A stretch of 64,000 nucleotides of DNA from Pseudomonas sp. HOU2 (GTDB lineage: Bacteria > Pseudomonadota > Gammaproteobacteria > Pseudomonadales > Pseudomonadaceae). Location of the stretch: contig NZ_CP160398.1 of NCBI RefSeq assembly GCF_040729435.1, forward strand, positions 744,001 through 808,000, given 5' to 3'. This document shows positions 54,286 to 64,000 of the stretch, in pieces (the first letter of the stretch is position 1; every line of letters begins with the position of its first letter). A model generated the notes under the pieces. It made no database searches. It was not told the origin of the DNA and saw only the letters and a program-made list of their open reading frames with translations. A program made the position numbers and the translations under genes.

Positions 54286-55149
54286 ATGCCCGCGCAGATT
54301 GAAGCTTTCCTCGACCCCGCCTCCTCGACCTACAGCTATGTGGTCTATGAAGCTGATGGCGGGCAGTGTGCAATCGTCGATCCGGTGCTCGATTATGACG
54401 GCGCCGCCGGACGCACCTGCACCATGCAGGCCGATAAAATCATCGCCTTCGTCCGTGAACACAGTTTGCAGGTGCAATGGCTGCTGGAAACCCACGCCCA
54501 CGCCGATCACCTGTCCGCCGCGCCGTACCTGCGCCGCGAACTGGGCGGCAAGATCGCCATCGGCCAGTCGATCAGCAAGGTGCAGAACGTGTTCAAGGCG
54601 CTGTTCAACCTGGAACCGGAATTCTGCGTCGACGGCTCGCAGTTCGATCACCTGTTCGCGCCGAACGAGTCGTTCATGATCGGTAACCTCAAGGCCACCG
54701 CCCTGCACGTCCCCGGCCACACTCCGGCAGACATGGCTTACCTGATCGACGGCGAACAGATCCTGGTCGGCGACACGCTGTTCATGCCCGACGTCGGCAC
54801 GGCTCGCTGCGACTTCCCCGGCGGCGACGCGCATCAGCTGTTCAACTCGATCCACAAACTGCTGGCCTTCCCGGCCAGCGTTAAACTCTACGTCTGCCAC
54901 GATTACCCGCCCGAGGGCCGCGCCGCGCAGTGCCAGACCACCGTCGGTGAGCAGCGCAAGAGCAATATTCATGTGCATGACGGGATTGATGAGGCGGCGT
55001 TTGTCGAGATGCGCACCAAACGTGATGCCGGGCTGGGCATGCCGACGCTGTTGTTGCCGGCGATTCAGGTGAATGTGCGGGCGGGGAACATGCCGCCGGC
55101 CGAGGATAATGGTGTGGTTTACCTGAAGATTCCGGTTAACAAGCTTTAA
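54286..55149 (+). CDS. blh: MBL-fold persulfide dioxygenase (Blh/ETHE1-like)
   Basis: 287 residues. Metallo-beta-lactamase motifs THAHADHLSAAPYL, LHVPGHTPADM and ILVGDTLFMPDVGTARCDFP give the mononuclear iron site (two His and one Asp) of persulfide dioxygenases, and YVCHDYPPEGR is also typical of the Blh branch. It oxidises glutathione persulfide to sulfite in the cytoplasm. The start at ATG 54286 (MPAQIEAFLDP) fits the family; the frame is open from 54226. Divergent from bigR, as in the bigR-blh operons of Xylella and Agrobacterium, but with opposite orientation of the two genes. Confidence 0.9.
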   Translation: MPAQIEAFLDPASSTYSYVVYEADGGQCAIVDPVLDYDGAAGRTCTMQADKIIAFVREHSLQVQWLLETHAHADHLSAAPYLRRELGGKIAIGQSISKVQNVFKALFNLEPEFCVDGSQFDHLFAPNESFMIGNLKATALHVPGHTPADMAYLIDGEQILVGDTLFMPDVGTARCDFPGGDAHQLFNSIHKLLAFPASVKLYVCHDYPPEGRAAQCQTTVGEQRKSNIHVHDGIDEAAFVEMRTKRDAGLGMPTLLLPAIQVNVRAGNMPPAEDNGVVYLKIPVNKL

Positions 55150-55151
55150 CG

Positions 55152-55235
55152 TCAAAAGATCGCAGCCTTCGGCAGCTCCTACAGAGGAACCCGTTTCCCG
55201 TGTAGGAGCTGCCGCAGGCTGCGATCTTTTGATCT
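55152..55235. repeat. paired REP element, CTGTAGGAGCTGCCG family
   Basis: AAAGATCGCAGCCTTCGGCA and the mirror TGTAGGAGCTGCCGCAGGCT; touches the bkdR stop codon. Confidence 0.9.
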
Positions 55236-55724
55236 TCAGGACCCGAGGGTCAACCCATTCGCCGGCAACGGCAACGCCGTCTTGTACCGCACCTGCTTCA
55301 ACGCAAAACTCGACCGAATATTCGCCACCCCCGGCACCTTGGTCAGAAAGTCCATCATGAAGCGCTCCAGCGACTGAATCGTCGGCACCAGCACCCGGAT
55401 CAGATAGTCCGGGTCGCCGGCCATCAGGTAGCACTCCATCACCTCGGGGCGGTCGGAAATCGCCTCTTCGAAATGCTGCAACGCCTCCTCGACCTGCTTC
55501 TCCAGGCTGACGTGAATGAACACGTTCACGTGCAGGCCGAGCAGATCGGCATCGAGCAGCGTCACCTGCTCGCGAATCAGCCCTAATTCCTCCATCGCCT
55601 TGACCCGGTTGAAACACGGCGTCGGCGACAGGTTCACCGAGCGCGCGAGGTCGGCGTTGGTGATGCGCGCGTTCTCCTGAAGGCTGTTGAGAATGCCGAT
55701 GTCAGTACGGTCCAGTTTGCGCAT
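55236..55724 (-). CDS. bkdR: Lrp/AsnC-family regulator of branched-chain keto acid dehydrogenase
   Basis: 162 residues. The Lrp helix-turn-helix ([20 protein letters not shown], then [20 protein letters not shown]) is followed by a RAM effector domain ([16 protein letters not shown]). Close to P. putida BkdR in length and sequence features, it binds branched-chain amino acids and activates the divergent bkd operon. The 185-bp space between the two starts is AT-rich and probably holds several BkdR sites. Confidence 0.95.
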   Translation of the reverse strand: MRKLDRTDIGILNSLQENARITNADLARSVNLSPTPCFNRVKAMEELGLIREQVTLLDADLLGLHVNVFIHVSLEKQVEEALQHFEEAISDRPEVMECYLMAGDPDYLIRVLVPTIQSLERFMMDFLTKVPGVANIRSSFALKQVRYKTALPLPANGLTLGS

Positions 55725-55864
55725 GAGACAAAACCACCTGTTTTTTATGTTTATGCAGAATTTCTATCTGCAAATCGTCTCCAGCGCAACGAAACAGAGA
55801 GAAATATTCTTCTGGCCCGGGCCTATGATTGTTGTAGGACAAGATTTCTTTCACCCAAGAATGA

Positions 55865-57145
<1,281 letters not shown>

Positions 57146-57146
57146 C

Positions 57147-58205
57147 ATGAACGATCACAACAACAATATTCAGTTGGAAACCGCCATGACCACGACCACC
57201 ATGACCATGATCCAGGCCCTGCGCTCGGCCATGGATGTGATGCTTGAGCGTGACGACAATGTGGTGGTGTTCGGGCAGGACGTCGGCTACTTCGGCGGCG
57301 TATTCCGTTGCACCGAAGGCCTGCAGACCAAGTACGGCACCTCGCGGGTATTCGACGCGCCGATCTCCGAAAGCGGCATCGTCGGCGTGGCCGTGGGCAT
57401 GGGCGCTTACGGCCTGCGTCCGGTGGCCGAGATCCAGTTCGCCGACTACGTCTACCCCGCTTCCGACCAGATCATTTCCGAAGCGGCACGCCTGCGTTAT
57501 CGCTCGGCCGGCGAGTTCACCGCGCCGATGACCCTGCGCATGCCCTGCGGCGGCGGCATCTACGGCGGCCAGACCCACAGCCAGAGCATCGAGGCGATGT
57601 TCACTCAGGTCTGCGGCCTGCGCACCGTGATGCCGTCCAACCCGTACGACGCCAAGGGCCTGCTGATCGCCTCCATCGAAAACGATGACCCGGTGATTTT
57701 CCTCGAGCCTAAGCGCCTGTACAACGGCCCCTTCGACGGCCACCACGACCGCCCGGTAACCCCGTGGTCGAAACACCCGCAAGCCCAGGTGCCGGACGGC
57801 TACTACACCGTGCCGCTGGATGTTGCCGCCATCACCCGTCCGGGCAAGGACGTGACCGTGCTGACCTACGGCACCACCGTTTACGTCTCGCAAGTGGCCG
57901 CCGAAGAATCCGGCGTTGACGCCGAAGTCATCGACCTGCGCAGCCTGTGGCCGCTGGATCTGGAAACCATCGTCAAGTCGGTGAAGAAAACCGGCCGCTG
58001 CGTGGTGGTACACGAAGCCACGCGCACCTGCGGTTTTGGCGCCGAGCTGGTGTCGCTGGTGCAAGAGCATTGCTTCCATCACCTGGAAGCGCCGATCGAA
58101 CGCGTCACCGGTTGGGACACCCCCTACCCGCACGCGCAAGAGTGGGCGTATTTCCCAGGGCCGTCCCGAGTGGGCGCGGCGTTGAAACGGGTCATGGAGG
58201 TCTGA
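57147..58205 (+). CDS. bkdA2: 2-oxoisovalerate dehydrogenase E1 subunit beta
   Basis: 352 residues. Transketolase-like pyrimidine-binding domain (MIQALRSAMDVMLERDDNVV, VFGQDVGYFGGVFR, AEIQFADYVYPASDQI) and C-terminal domain (VVHEATRTCGFGAELVSLV). It completes the E1 heterotetramer. The start overlaps nothing but follows the bkdA1 stop by one base; several in-frame ATGs near the start (57147, 57186, 57204) make the exact N-terminus uncertain. It ends directly against bkdB. Confidence 0.96.
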   Translation: MNDHNNNIQLETAMTTTTMTMIQALRSAMDVMLERDDNVVVFGQDVGYFGGVFRCTEGLQTKYGTSRVFDAPISESGIVGVAVGMGAYGLRPVAEIQFADYVYPASDQIISEAARLRYRSAGEFTAPMTLRMPCGGGIYGGQTHSQSIEAMFTQVCGLRTVMPSNPYDAKGLLIASIENDDPVIFLEPKRLYNGPFDGHHDRPVTPWSKHPQAQVPDGYYTVPLDVAAITRPGKDVTVLTYGTTVYVSQVAAEESGVDAEVIDLRSLWPLDLETIVKSVKKTGRCVVVHEATRTCGFGAELVSLVQEHCFHHLEAPIERVTGWDTPYPHAQEWAYFPGPSRVGAALKRVMEV

Positions 58206-59486
58206 ATGGGCACGCACGTTATCAAGATGCCGGACATCGGCGAAGGCATCGCAGAAGTCGAACTGTCGCAGTGGCACGTCAAGGTCGGCGACCTGGTGGT
58301 TGAAGACCAGGTGCTGGCGGACGTGATGACCGACAAGGCAATGGTCGACATTCCGTCGCCGGTCCACGGCAAGGTGATTGCCCTCGGCGGTCAGCCGGGT
58401 GAAGTGATGGCGGTCGGCAGTGTGCTGATCAGCATCGAAGTTGAAGGCGCCGGAAACCTGAAAGAGTCCGCCGCGCCAGCACCGGTTGCTGCGAAGGAAG
58501 CACCTGCTGCGCCGACAGTTGAAACAGCTGTCGAGAGCAAACCTGTGGCTGCTGCCGCATCGCGCCCGGCACCGGTTTGCCAAGGCCCGATGGTTGCCCG
58601 CGAGGCGGATGAACGTCCGCTGGCCTCGCCGGCCGTGCGCAAACATGCGCTGGATCTGGGCATTCAGCTGCGTTTGGTACGCGGTTCCGGCCCGGCCGGT
58701 CGTGTGCTGCACGAAGACCTCGAGGCCTATCTGGCGCAAGGTCAATCGAATGCTTCGGCGCCGGCAGCCGCCGCTTACGCCCAGCGCAACGACGAAGAAC
58801 AGATTCAAGTGATCGGCATGCGCCGCAAGATTGCCCAGCGCATGCAGGACGCCACCCAGCGTGCCGCGCACTTCAGCTACGTCGAGGAAATCGACGTCAC
58901 CGCGATTGAAGAGCTGCGCGCGCATCTGAATGAAAAACACGGTGCCAGCCGGGGCAAGTTGACCTTGCTGCCGTTCCTCGTCCGCGCATTGGTCGTTGCC
59001 CTGCGCGACTTCCCGCAGATGAACGCCCGTTACGACGACGAAGCCCAGGTCATCACCCGCCTCGGCGCGGTGCATGTCGGTGTCGCCACGCAAAGCGATG
59101 TCGGCCTGATGGTGCCGGTGGTGCGACACGCCGAAGCGCGCAGCCTGTGGGACAGCGCCGCGGAAATCTCGCGCCTGGCTAACGCCGCACGCAATGGCAA
59201 GGCCAGCCGCGATGAACTGTCCGGCTCGACCATCACCCTGACCAGCCTCGGTGCGCTGGGCGGTATCGTCAGCACCCCGGTGCTGAACCTGCCGGAAGTG
59301 GCAATCGTCGGCGTGAACAAAATCGTCGAACGCCCGATGGTCGTCAAAGGCCAGGTGGTGATCCGCAAGATGATGAACCTCTCCAGCTCCTTCGATCACC
59401 GCGTGGTCGACGGCATGGACGCGGCGCTCTTCATCCAGACCATCCGTGGTCTGCTCGAACAACCCGCGACCCTGTTTGTGGAGTGA
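58206..59486 (+). CDS. bkdB: dihydrolipoamide acyltransferase (E2) of branched-chain keto acid dehydrogenase
   Basis: 426 residues. One lipoyl domain with Lys in [13 protein letters not shown], an Ala/Pro linker, the E1/E3-binding domain ([20 protein letters not shown]) and the catalytic domain ending [17 protein letters not shown] with the active-site His and Asp. It forms the complex core and transfers acyl groups to CoA. GGAGGTCTGA precedes ATG 58206. Confidence 0.96.
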   Translation: MGTHVIKMPDIGEGIAEVELSQWHVKVGDLVVEDQVLADVMTDKAMVDIPSPVHGKVIALGGQPGEVMAVGSVLISIEVEGAGNLKESAAPAPVAAKEAPAAPTVETAVESKPVAAAASRPAPVCQGPMVAREADERPLASPAVRKHALDLGIQLRLVRGSGPAGRVLHEDLEAYLAQGQSNASAPAAAAYAQRNDEEQIQVIGMRRKIAQRMQDATQRAAHFSYVEEIDVTAIEELRAHLNEKHGASRGKLTLLPFLVRALVVALRDFPQMNARYDDEAQVITRLGAVHVGVATQSDVGLMVPVVRHAEARSLWDSAAEISRLANAARNGKASRDELSGSTITLTSLGALGGIVSTPVLNLPEVAIVGVNKIVERPMVVKGQVVIRKMMNLSSSFDHRVVDGMDAALFIQTIRGLLEQPATLFVE

Positions 59487-59490
59487 CGCA

Positions 59491-60864
59491 ATGCAAACCT
59501 TGAACACCACGCTGCTGATCATCGGCGGCGGCCCCGGTGGTTACGTCACGGCGATTCGCGCCGGACAACTGGGCATTTCGACGATTCTGGTCGAAGGCCA
59601 GTCGCTCGGTGGTACCTGCCTGAACATCGGCTGCATTCCGTCCAAAGCGTTGATTCACGTGGCCGAGCAGTTCCACCAAACCCGCCATCACAGCCAGCAT
59701 TCGGCGCTGGGTATCAGCGTTTCGGCGCCGACCCTCGACATCAGCAAAAGCGTCGAGTGGAAGGACGGCATCGTCGATCGCCTGACCACCGGCGTCGCCG
59801 CACTGCTGAAAAAGAACAAGGTTCAGGTCATCAATGGCTGGGCCAAGGTCATCGACGGCAAAACCGTGGAGGTCGGCGACACGCGCATTCAGTGCGAGCA
59901 TCTGGTGCTGGCGACCGGTTCGACCAGCGTCAACCTGCCGATCCTGCCAATCGGCGGGCCGATCATCTCCTCCACCGAAGCGCTGGCACCGAAGTCCGTG
60001 CCTAAACGTCTGGTGGTGGTGGGCGGCGGTTACATCGGTCTGGAGTTGGGCATTGCCTATCGCAAGCTCGGCGCCGATGTCAGTGTGGTCGAGGCGCAGG
60101 ACCGTATCCTGCCGGCCTACGACGCCGAACTGACCCAACCGGTGCACGAAGCGCTGAAGCAACTGGGCGTGAAGCTCTATCTCAAGCACAGCGTGCTGGG
60201 TTTCGACGGCACCTTGCAGGTGCGTGACCCGAACGGCGACACCCTGAACCTGGAAACCGATCAGGTGCTGGTGGCGGTCGGTCGCAAGCCGAACACTCAG
60301 GGCTGGAACCTCGAAGCGCTGAACCTGGACATGAACGGCTCGGCGATCAAGATCGACATCCGCTGCCAGACCAGCATGCGTAACGTCTACGCCATCGGCG
60401 ACCTGAGCGGCGAACCGATGCTCGCGCACCGGGCCATGGCTCAGGGCGAGATGGTTGCCGAGCTGATCAGCGGCAAATCCCGCGAATTCAACCCCACTGC
60501 TATCGCTGCCGTGTGCTTCACCGACCCGGAACTGGTGGTGGTCGGCCAGACCCCGGACGAGGCCAAGGCTGCCGGGCTGGACTGCATCGTTTCCAGCTTC
60601 CCGTTCGCCGCCAACGGTCGGGCGATGACCCTGGAGTCGAAAAGCGGCTTCGTGCGGGTAGTCGCGCGGCGTGACAATCATCTGATTGTTGGCTGGCAAG
60701 CAGTGGGCGTTGGGGTTTCGGAGTTGTCGACCGCGTTCGCGCAAAGCCTGGAAATGGGCGCGCGTCTGGAAGACATCGGCGGCACCATCCATGCGCACCC
60801 GACCTTGGGCGAAGCGGTGCAGGAAGCGGCGTTGCGGGCTTTGGGGCATGCGTTGCACCTGTAA
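59491..60864 (+). CDS. lpdV: dihydrolipoyl dehydrogenase (E3) of the Bkd complex
   Basis: 457 residues. FAD site [18 protein letters not shown], redox disulfide in [16 protein letters not shown] site [20 protein letters not shown], second FAD segment [19 protein letters not shown], and active-site His in [10 protein letters not shown]. It reoxidises the lipoyl arm of BkdB. LpdV is the Pseudomonas isoform dedicated to the branched-chain complex. ATG 59491 is 4 bp after the bkdB stop. Confidence 0.96.
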   Translation: MQTLNTTLLIIGGGPGGYVTAIRAGQLGISTILVEGQSLGGTCLNIGCIPSKALIHVAEQFHQTRHHSQHSALGISVSAPTLDISKSVEWKDGIVDRLTTGVAALLKKNKVQVINGWAKVIDGKTVEVGDTRIQCEHLVLATGSTSVNLPILPIGGPIISSTEALAPKSVPKRLVVVGGGYIGLELGIAYRKLGADVSVVEAQDRILPAYDAELTQPVHEALKQLGVKLYLKHSVLGFDGTLQVRDPNGDTLNLETDQVLVAVGRKPNTQGWNLEALNLDMNGSAIKIDIRCQTSMRNVYAIGDLSGEPMLAHRAMAQGEMVAELISGKSREFNPTAIAAVCFTDPELVVVGQTPDEAKAAGLDCIVSSFPFAANGRAMTLESKSGFVRVVARRDNHLIVGWQAVGVGVSELSTAFAQSLEMGARLEDIGGTIHAHPTLGEAVQEAALRALGHALHL

Positions 60865-60873
60865 CGCCCAGCT

Positions 60874-61009
60874 TCTGTGGCGAGGGAGCTTGCTCCCGCT
60901 GGGCTGCGTAGCGGCCCCAAACCCTGCCATTGCGGTACATCTGATGTACCGCGATGGCCGGCTTTACCAGTGCTGCGCACTGGAGCGGGAGCAAGCTCCC
61001 TCGCCACAA
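60874..61009. repeat. long paired REP element, GGCGAGGGAGCTTGCTCCC family
   Basis: CTGTGGCGAGGGAGCTTGCT and the mirror AGCAAGCTCCCTCGCCACA. The spacer contains another palindrome, CGGTACATCTGATGTACCG. It follows the lpdV stop and separates the bkd operon from ilvE. Confidence 0.9.
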
Positions 61010-61183
61010 AAGAGCAGAAAGATAGAGGAATGATGGGAATTTAATAAGCAAGCTACGATTTTTGCCTATCCCCCCATCGTCCGGGCTGCGAAACCGCTCA
61101 AGAATGAAGTATTGTTGTGCCCATCCAAAAAAACGTCAGAAGCCTTGAACCGTTTCGGCGGTTGTTCAGTGATAGAGGGTGTC

Positions 61184-62203
61184 ATGGGTAACGAAAGCAT
61201 CAATTGGGACAAGCTGGGTTTTGACTACATCAAGACCGACAAACGCTATCTGTCGTACTTTCGCAATGGCGAGTGGGACAAAGGCACCCTGACCGAAGAC
61301 AACGTGCTGCACATCAGCGAAGGCTCGACGGCCCTTCACTATGGCCAGCAGTGCTTCGAAGGCCTGAAGGCCTATCGTTGCAAGGACGGCTCGATCAACC
61401 TGTTCCGTCCGGACCAGAACGCCGCGCGCATGCAACGCAGCTGCGCCCGCCTGCTGATGCCGCACGTCTCCACCGAGCAGTTCATCGAAGCGTGCAAGGA
61501 CGTGGTTCGCGCCAACGAGCGCTTCATCCCGCCATACGGCACCGGCGGCGCGCTGTACCTGCGTCCGTTCGTGATCGGCGTGGGTGACAACATCGGCGTG
61601 CGTACTGCGCCGGAGTTCATCTTCTCGGTATTCGCGATCCCGGTTGGCGCCTACTTCAAGGGCGGCCTGACCCCGCACAACTTCCAGATTTCCAGCTTCG
61701 ACCGCGCCGCGCCACAAGGCACCGGTGCGGCCAAGGTCGGTGGCAACTACGCCGCCAGCCTGATGCCGGGCTCCCAGGCCAAGAAAGCGCACTTCGCTGA
61801 CGCCATCTACCTGGATCCGCTGACCCACAAGAAGATCGAGGAAGTCGGTTCGGCCAACTTCTTCGGGATCACCCACGACAACAAGTTCATCACCCCGAAC
61901 TCGCCGTCGGTGCTGCCAGGCATCACCCGCCTGTCGCTGATCGAACTGGCGAAAACCCGTCTGGGCCTGGAAGTGGTTGAAGGCGACGTGCTGATCGACA
62001 AGCTGTCGGACTTCAAGGAAGCCGGCGCCTGCGGTACCGCTGCGGTGATCACGCCGATTGGTGGCATCAGCTACAACGACCACCTGCACGTGTTCCACAG
62101 CGAAACCGAAGTCGGCCCGGTCACCCAGAAGCTCTACAAAGAACTGACGGGTGTGCAGACCGGCGACATCGAAGCGCCAGCAGGCTGGATCGTCAAGGTT
62201 TGA
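61184..62203 (+). CDS. ilvE: branched-chain amino acid aminotransferase
   Basis: 339 residues, the BCAT II (eukaryote-like) type of PLP fold IV. STALHYGQQCFEGLKAYR, TGGALYLRPF and the PLP lysine Lys184 in GTGAAKVGGNYAASL are diagnostic, with EVGSANFF and GACGTAAVITPIGGI following. It converts valine, leucine and isoleucine to the keto acids used by the neighbouring Bkd complex, or the reverse for synthesis. AGAGGGTGTC precedes ATG 61184. A terminator follows. Confidence 0.95.
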   Translation: MGNESINWDKLGFDYIKTDKRYLSYFRNGEWDKGTLTEDNVLHISEGSTALHYGQQCFEGLKAYRCKDGSINLFRPDQNAARMQRSCARLLMPHVSTEQFIEACKDVVRANERFIPPYGTGGALYLRPFVIGVGDNIGVRTAPEFIFSVFAIPVGAYFKGGLTPHNFQISSFDRAAPQGTGAAKVGGNYAASLMPGSQAKKAHFADAIYLDPLTHKKIEEVGSANFFGITHDNKFITPNSPSVLPGITRLSLIELAKTRLGLEVVEGDVLIDKLSDFKEAGACGTAAVITPIGGISYNDHLHVFHSETEVGPVTQKLYKELTGVQTGDIEAPAGWIVKV

Positions 62204-62221
62204 TCTGACGGTTAGATGTAC

Positions 62222-62260
62222 AAAAGCCCTCCATCAAGTGATTGATGGGGGGCTTTTTCG
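62222..62260 (+). terminator. intrinsic terminator of ilvE
   Basis: AAAAGCCCTCCATCA, short loop, TGATGGGGGGCTTTTT, 19 bp after the stop. Confidence 0.9.
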
Positions 62261-62273
62261 TTCTGAGGATCAA

Positions 62274-62366
62274 GATCAAAAGATCGTCCGAACGCGGCCC
62301 GAGCCTGCGGCAGCTCCTACACAGATATCCTGTAGGAGCTGCCGCAGGCTGCGATCTTTTGATCTT
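62274..62366. repeat. paired REP element, CTGTAGGAGCTGCCG family
   Basis: AGATCGTCCGAACGCGGCCC with GAGCCTGCGGCAGCTCCTAC, and the mirror GTAGGAGCTGCCGCAGGCTG. Like the copy at 38342-38439 it has the extra CGGCCCGAG segment in one arm. Confidence 0.9.
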
Positions 62367-62372
62367 TTGATT

Positions 62373-63194
62373 CTATTTCAACGCAATCCGCTTCCCGCCT
62401 CGCGCAGCAATCCCGCTCGCCTGTCCATTCTGCTGCTTGCCCATCCGCGCCTGGGTAATCAGCCCGGGAATCAACTCCCCTTCCGGCAGATTCTTCCAGA
62501 ACCGCACCGGCAAATGCCCTTGCATGACCTTCTCGTTCAACCTCGCCGGATTGAAGATGTGGCTGTAGTACGTCAGCCATAGCTCGCCGTGCGGATCATC
62601 GATGTTCTGCGCCAGTTGCTGCCACTCCAGCGGGCACTGGCGCTGATGAATCAACTGTTCGCCATCGTAATACACCCCGTCACGCGGGGTGGCAATCAAC
62701 CAGCGATGGCGGCCCATGCGCCTGACGAAATGTTCGCTGGCGCTGTGCAGGATGTCGTGGGCCGGTTCGTGCCACGCCACGTATTGCGGGCCTGGCTGAT
62801 CCTGCGGGCGTTCGATGAACCGCACGAACGCGTGCAAATGGTGGGCTTCGCGGTGTACCTGCTTGATCCGCCGCTGCAACTCGCTGCCGAGTTTGTCACC
62901 GGCCATCATCGCTGTGCGGTCGCCGTGGCTGACTCGCCACAGCACTTCATACAGCAGACTCCAGCGCTGGTCGCCCCGGTAGCGCGCGGCTTGCTCCAGG
63001 GTATCGAGCAGCGCACGGGGGATGCGTGCCTGAAACGGCCCCTGCCCCTCGGGCACCGACACGTCACTGGCAAACAGGTCGCTGACACCCTCCGACGCCC
63101 AGCTCACCAGACTCGGGTCGACTTCATGGCTGAGCAGCCAGCGCGCCTGTTGGCGCCAGGTGTCGAACAGGTCGTCGCAATCGAGATTGATCAT
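62373..63194 (-). CDS. TIGR03915-type putative DNA metabolism protein (DUF4130)
   Basis: 273 residues. The pattern LLYEVLWRVSHGDRTAMM, VHREAHHLHAFVRFIE, DILHSASEHFVRRMGRHRWL and WLTYYSHIFNPARLNEKVMQ is that of the DUF4130/TIGR03915 family, which occurs almost always next to the radical-SAM TIGR03916 protein and is proposed to act in DNA repair or modification. ATG 63194 forms an ATGA overlap with the stop of that upstream gene; ATG 63200 is an alternative. Resemblance of part of the protein to uracil-DNA-glycosylase families has been proposed, but I cannot confirm it here. Confidence 0.88.
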   Translation of the reverse strand: MINLDCDDLFDTWRQQARWLLSHEVDPSLVSWASEGVSDLFASDVSVPEGQGPFQARIPRALLDTLEQAARYRGDQRWSLLYEVLWRVSHGDRTAMMAGDKLGSELQRRIKQVHREAHHLHAFVRFIERPQDQPGPQYVAWHEPAHDILHSASEHFVRRMGRHRWLIATPRDGVYYDGEQLIHQRQCPLEWQQLAQNIDDPHGELWLTYYSHIFNPARLNEKVMQGHLPVRFWKNLPEGELIPGLITQARMGKQQNGQASGIAARGGKRIALK

Positions 63195-64000
63195 CCCCAT
63201 AACCCCATCTGCTGCGGCTGCGGCCGGTCGCGCAGTTGCTGGTAGAGCATGTGGCTGGTGACCTCCGCCTGCTGCGGATGGTAATCGCTGGTGATGATGA
63301 ACGGCTTGGCCTTGGCCAAAACACAGCGCATGCGTGCCACGTCTTCGTAACGGATGCGCCGTTGCTGGCGCAATTGCACCAGACGTTCGGTGGTACGCAG
63401 GCCGATGCCCGGAATACGCGCGATCAGCGACGGCTCGGCGCGGTTCAGGTCCAGCGGAAACACGTCGCGATTCTGCAGCGCCCAGGCCAGTTTCGGGTCG
63501 ATGTCCAGCGCCAGATTACCCGGGCCCTTGAGCAACTCATCAGCGTTGTAGCCGTAGCTGCGCAAGAGGAAATCAGCCTGATACAGACGGTGTTCGCGCA
63601 TCAGCGGTGGCGCGGCCAGTGGCACGCTTTTCGGACTGTCGGGAATCGGGCTGAAGGCCGAATAGTAGACGCGCCGCAAGCGGTAGTTGCCATACAACGA
63701 CTGCGCGCTGTGCAGGATCGTGCTGTCGTCGGTGTCATCGGCGCCGACGATCATTTGCGTACTCTGCCCGGCGGGGGCGAATTTTGCCGAACGCGGTTCG
63801 TTGAGCACCGTTTGCACGCCGGTGTAAATGGTGTTCATCGCCTGCTTGATCGAGCCGATCTGCTTCTCCGGCGCCAGGGTTTGCAGGCTGGCATCGGTGG
63901 GCAGTTCGATATTGACGCTGAGACGGTCGGCATAGCGCCCGGCCTCCTCGATCAACGCCGGGTCGGCCTCGGGAATGGTCTTGAGGTGGATGTAGCCGCG
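63191..64000 (-). CDS. radical-SAM putative DNA modification/repair protein (TIGR03916), C-terminal part
   Basis: The gene starts beyond the right edge, so the N-terminal CxxxCxxC cluster is not visible. Present are the end of the radical-SAM barrel (YIHLKTIPEADPALIEEAG, then DRLSVNIELPTDASLQTLAP, and TQMIVGADDTDDSTILHSAQ) and a C-terminal helix-hairpin-helix (ARIPGIGLRTTERLVQLRQQ), which implies DNA binding. It is coupled by ATGA to the DUF4130 gene, the standard two-gene module. The reaction is not established. Confidence 0.88.
   Translation of the reverse strand, partial: RGYIHLKTIPEADPALIEEAGRYADRLSVNIELPTDASLQTLAPEKQIGSIKQAMNTIYTGVQTVLNEPRSAKFAPAGQSTQMIVGADDTDDSTILHSAQSLYGNYRLRRVYYSAFSPIPDSPKSVPLAAPPLMREHRLYQADFLLRSYGYNADELLKGPGNLALDIDPKLAWALQNRDVFPLDLNRAEPSLIARIPGIGLRTTERLVQLRQQRRIRYEDVARMRCVLAKAKPFIITSDYHPQQAEVTSHMLYQQLRDRPQPQQMGLWG

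Overview
The window is a chromosomal stretch of a Pseudomonas of the P. fluorescens group. Support comes from the high GC content, the AcnB, BkdR-BkdA1A2B-LpdV, AguA and PreTA proteins with Pseudomonas-type neighbours, a DUF1652 gene, and more than twenty paired REP-type inverted repeats between genes. No rRNA, tRNA, CRISPR array, insertion sequence or prophage gene was seen. Base composition looks even throughout, so most of this is native metabolic chromosome.

Layout. 1-3600: end of alkA, then an agmatine/polyamine unit (periplasmic binding protein, agmatine deiminase, LysR regulator). 3832-8917: GFA protein, a two-component system, miaE, a universal stress protein behind a textbook ANR/FNR promoter, and a DUF1289 protein. 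8918-11994: acnB, preceded by a long and strongly folded leader. 12172-15247: SulP and SdaC-type transporters. 15500-21937: small membrane proteins, a tautomerase, an isochorismatase-fold hydrolase, a 2-hydroxyacid dehydrogenase, an APH-fold kinase with an SDR, a lipoprotein, a tandem array of REP halves and a DUF1652 protein. 22072-28344: a Tat-exported molybdenum hydroxylase pair surrounded by three regulators. 28682-36945: two tandem amidohydrolases, UbiD, UbiX, a His-rich CobW GTPase, an NCS2 nucleobase permease and an aminohydrolase of the 8-oxoguanine/isoxanthopterin deaminase type. 38440-47184: the reductive pyrimidine pathway (PreTA, dihydropyrimidinase, N-carbamoyl-beta-alanine amidohydrolase, NCS1 permease, RutR-like TetR). 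47323-51451: CopCD and an EmrAB-like efflux pair. 51632-55149: a sulfide/persulfide detoxification module (TauE, type II SQR, BigR-type ArsR, persulfide dioxygenase). 55236-62203: bkdR, the bkd operon and ilvE. The window ends in the TIGR03915/TIGR03916 pair.

The main theme is nitrogen-heterocycle and amino-acid catabolism: agmatine, pyrimidines, branched-chain amino acids, and a cluster at 28682-36945 whose substrate is not known to me. In that cluster a nucleobase-type permease, a purine/pterin-type deaminase, a prFMN decarboxylase with its own UbiX, and two ACMSD-clan amidohydrolases lie together. With the neighbouring molybdenum hydroxylase it could form a route for a heteroaromatic carboxylate, perhaps a pterin or purine derivative. 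This is the best candidate here for an undescribed pathway. Two regulatory candidates also stand out: the acnB leader, with three nested helices, and an NtrC-like operator between the divergent pyrimidine genes.
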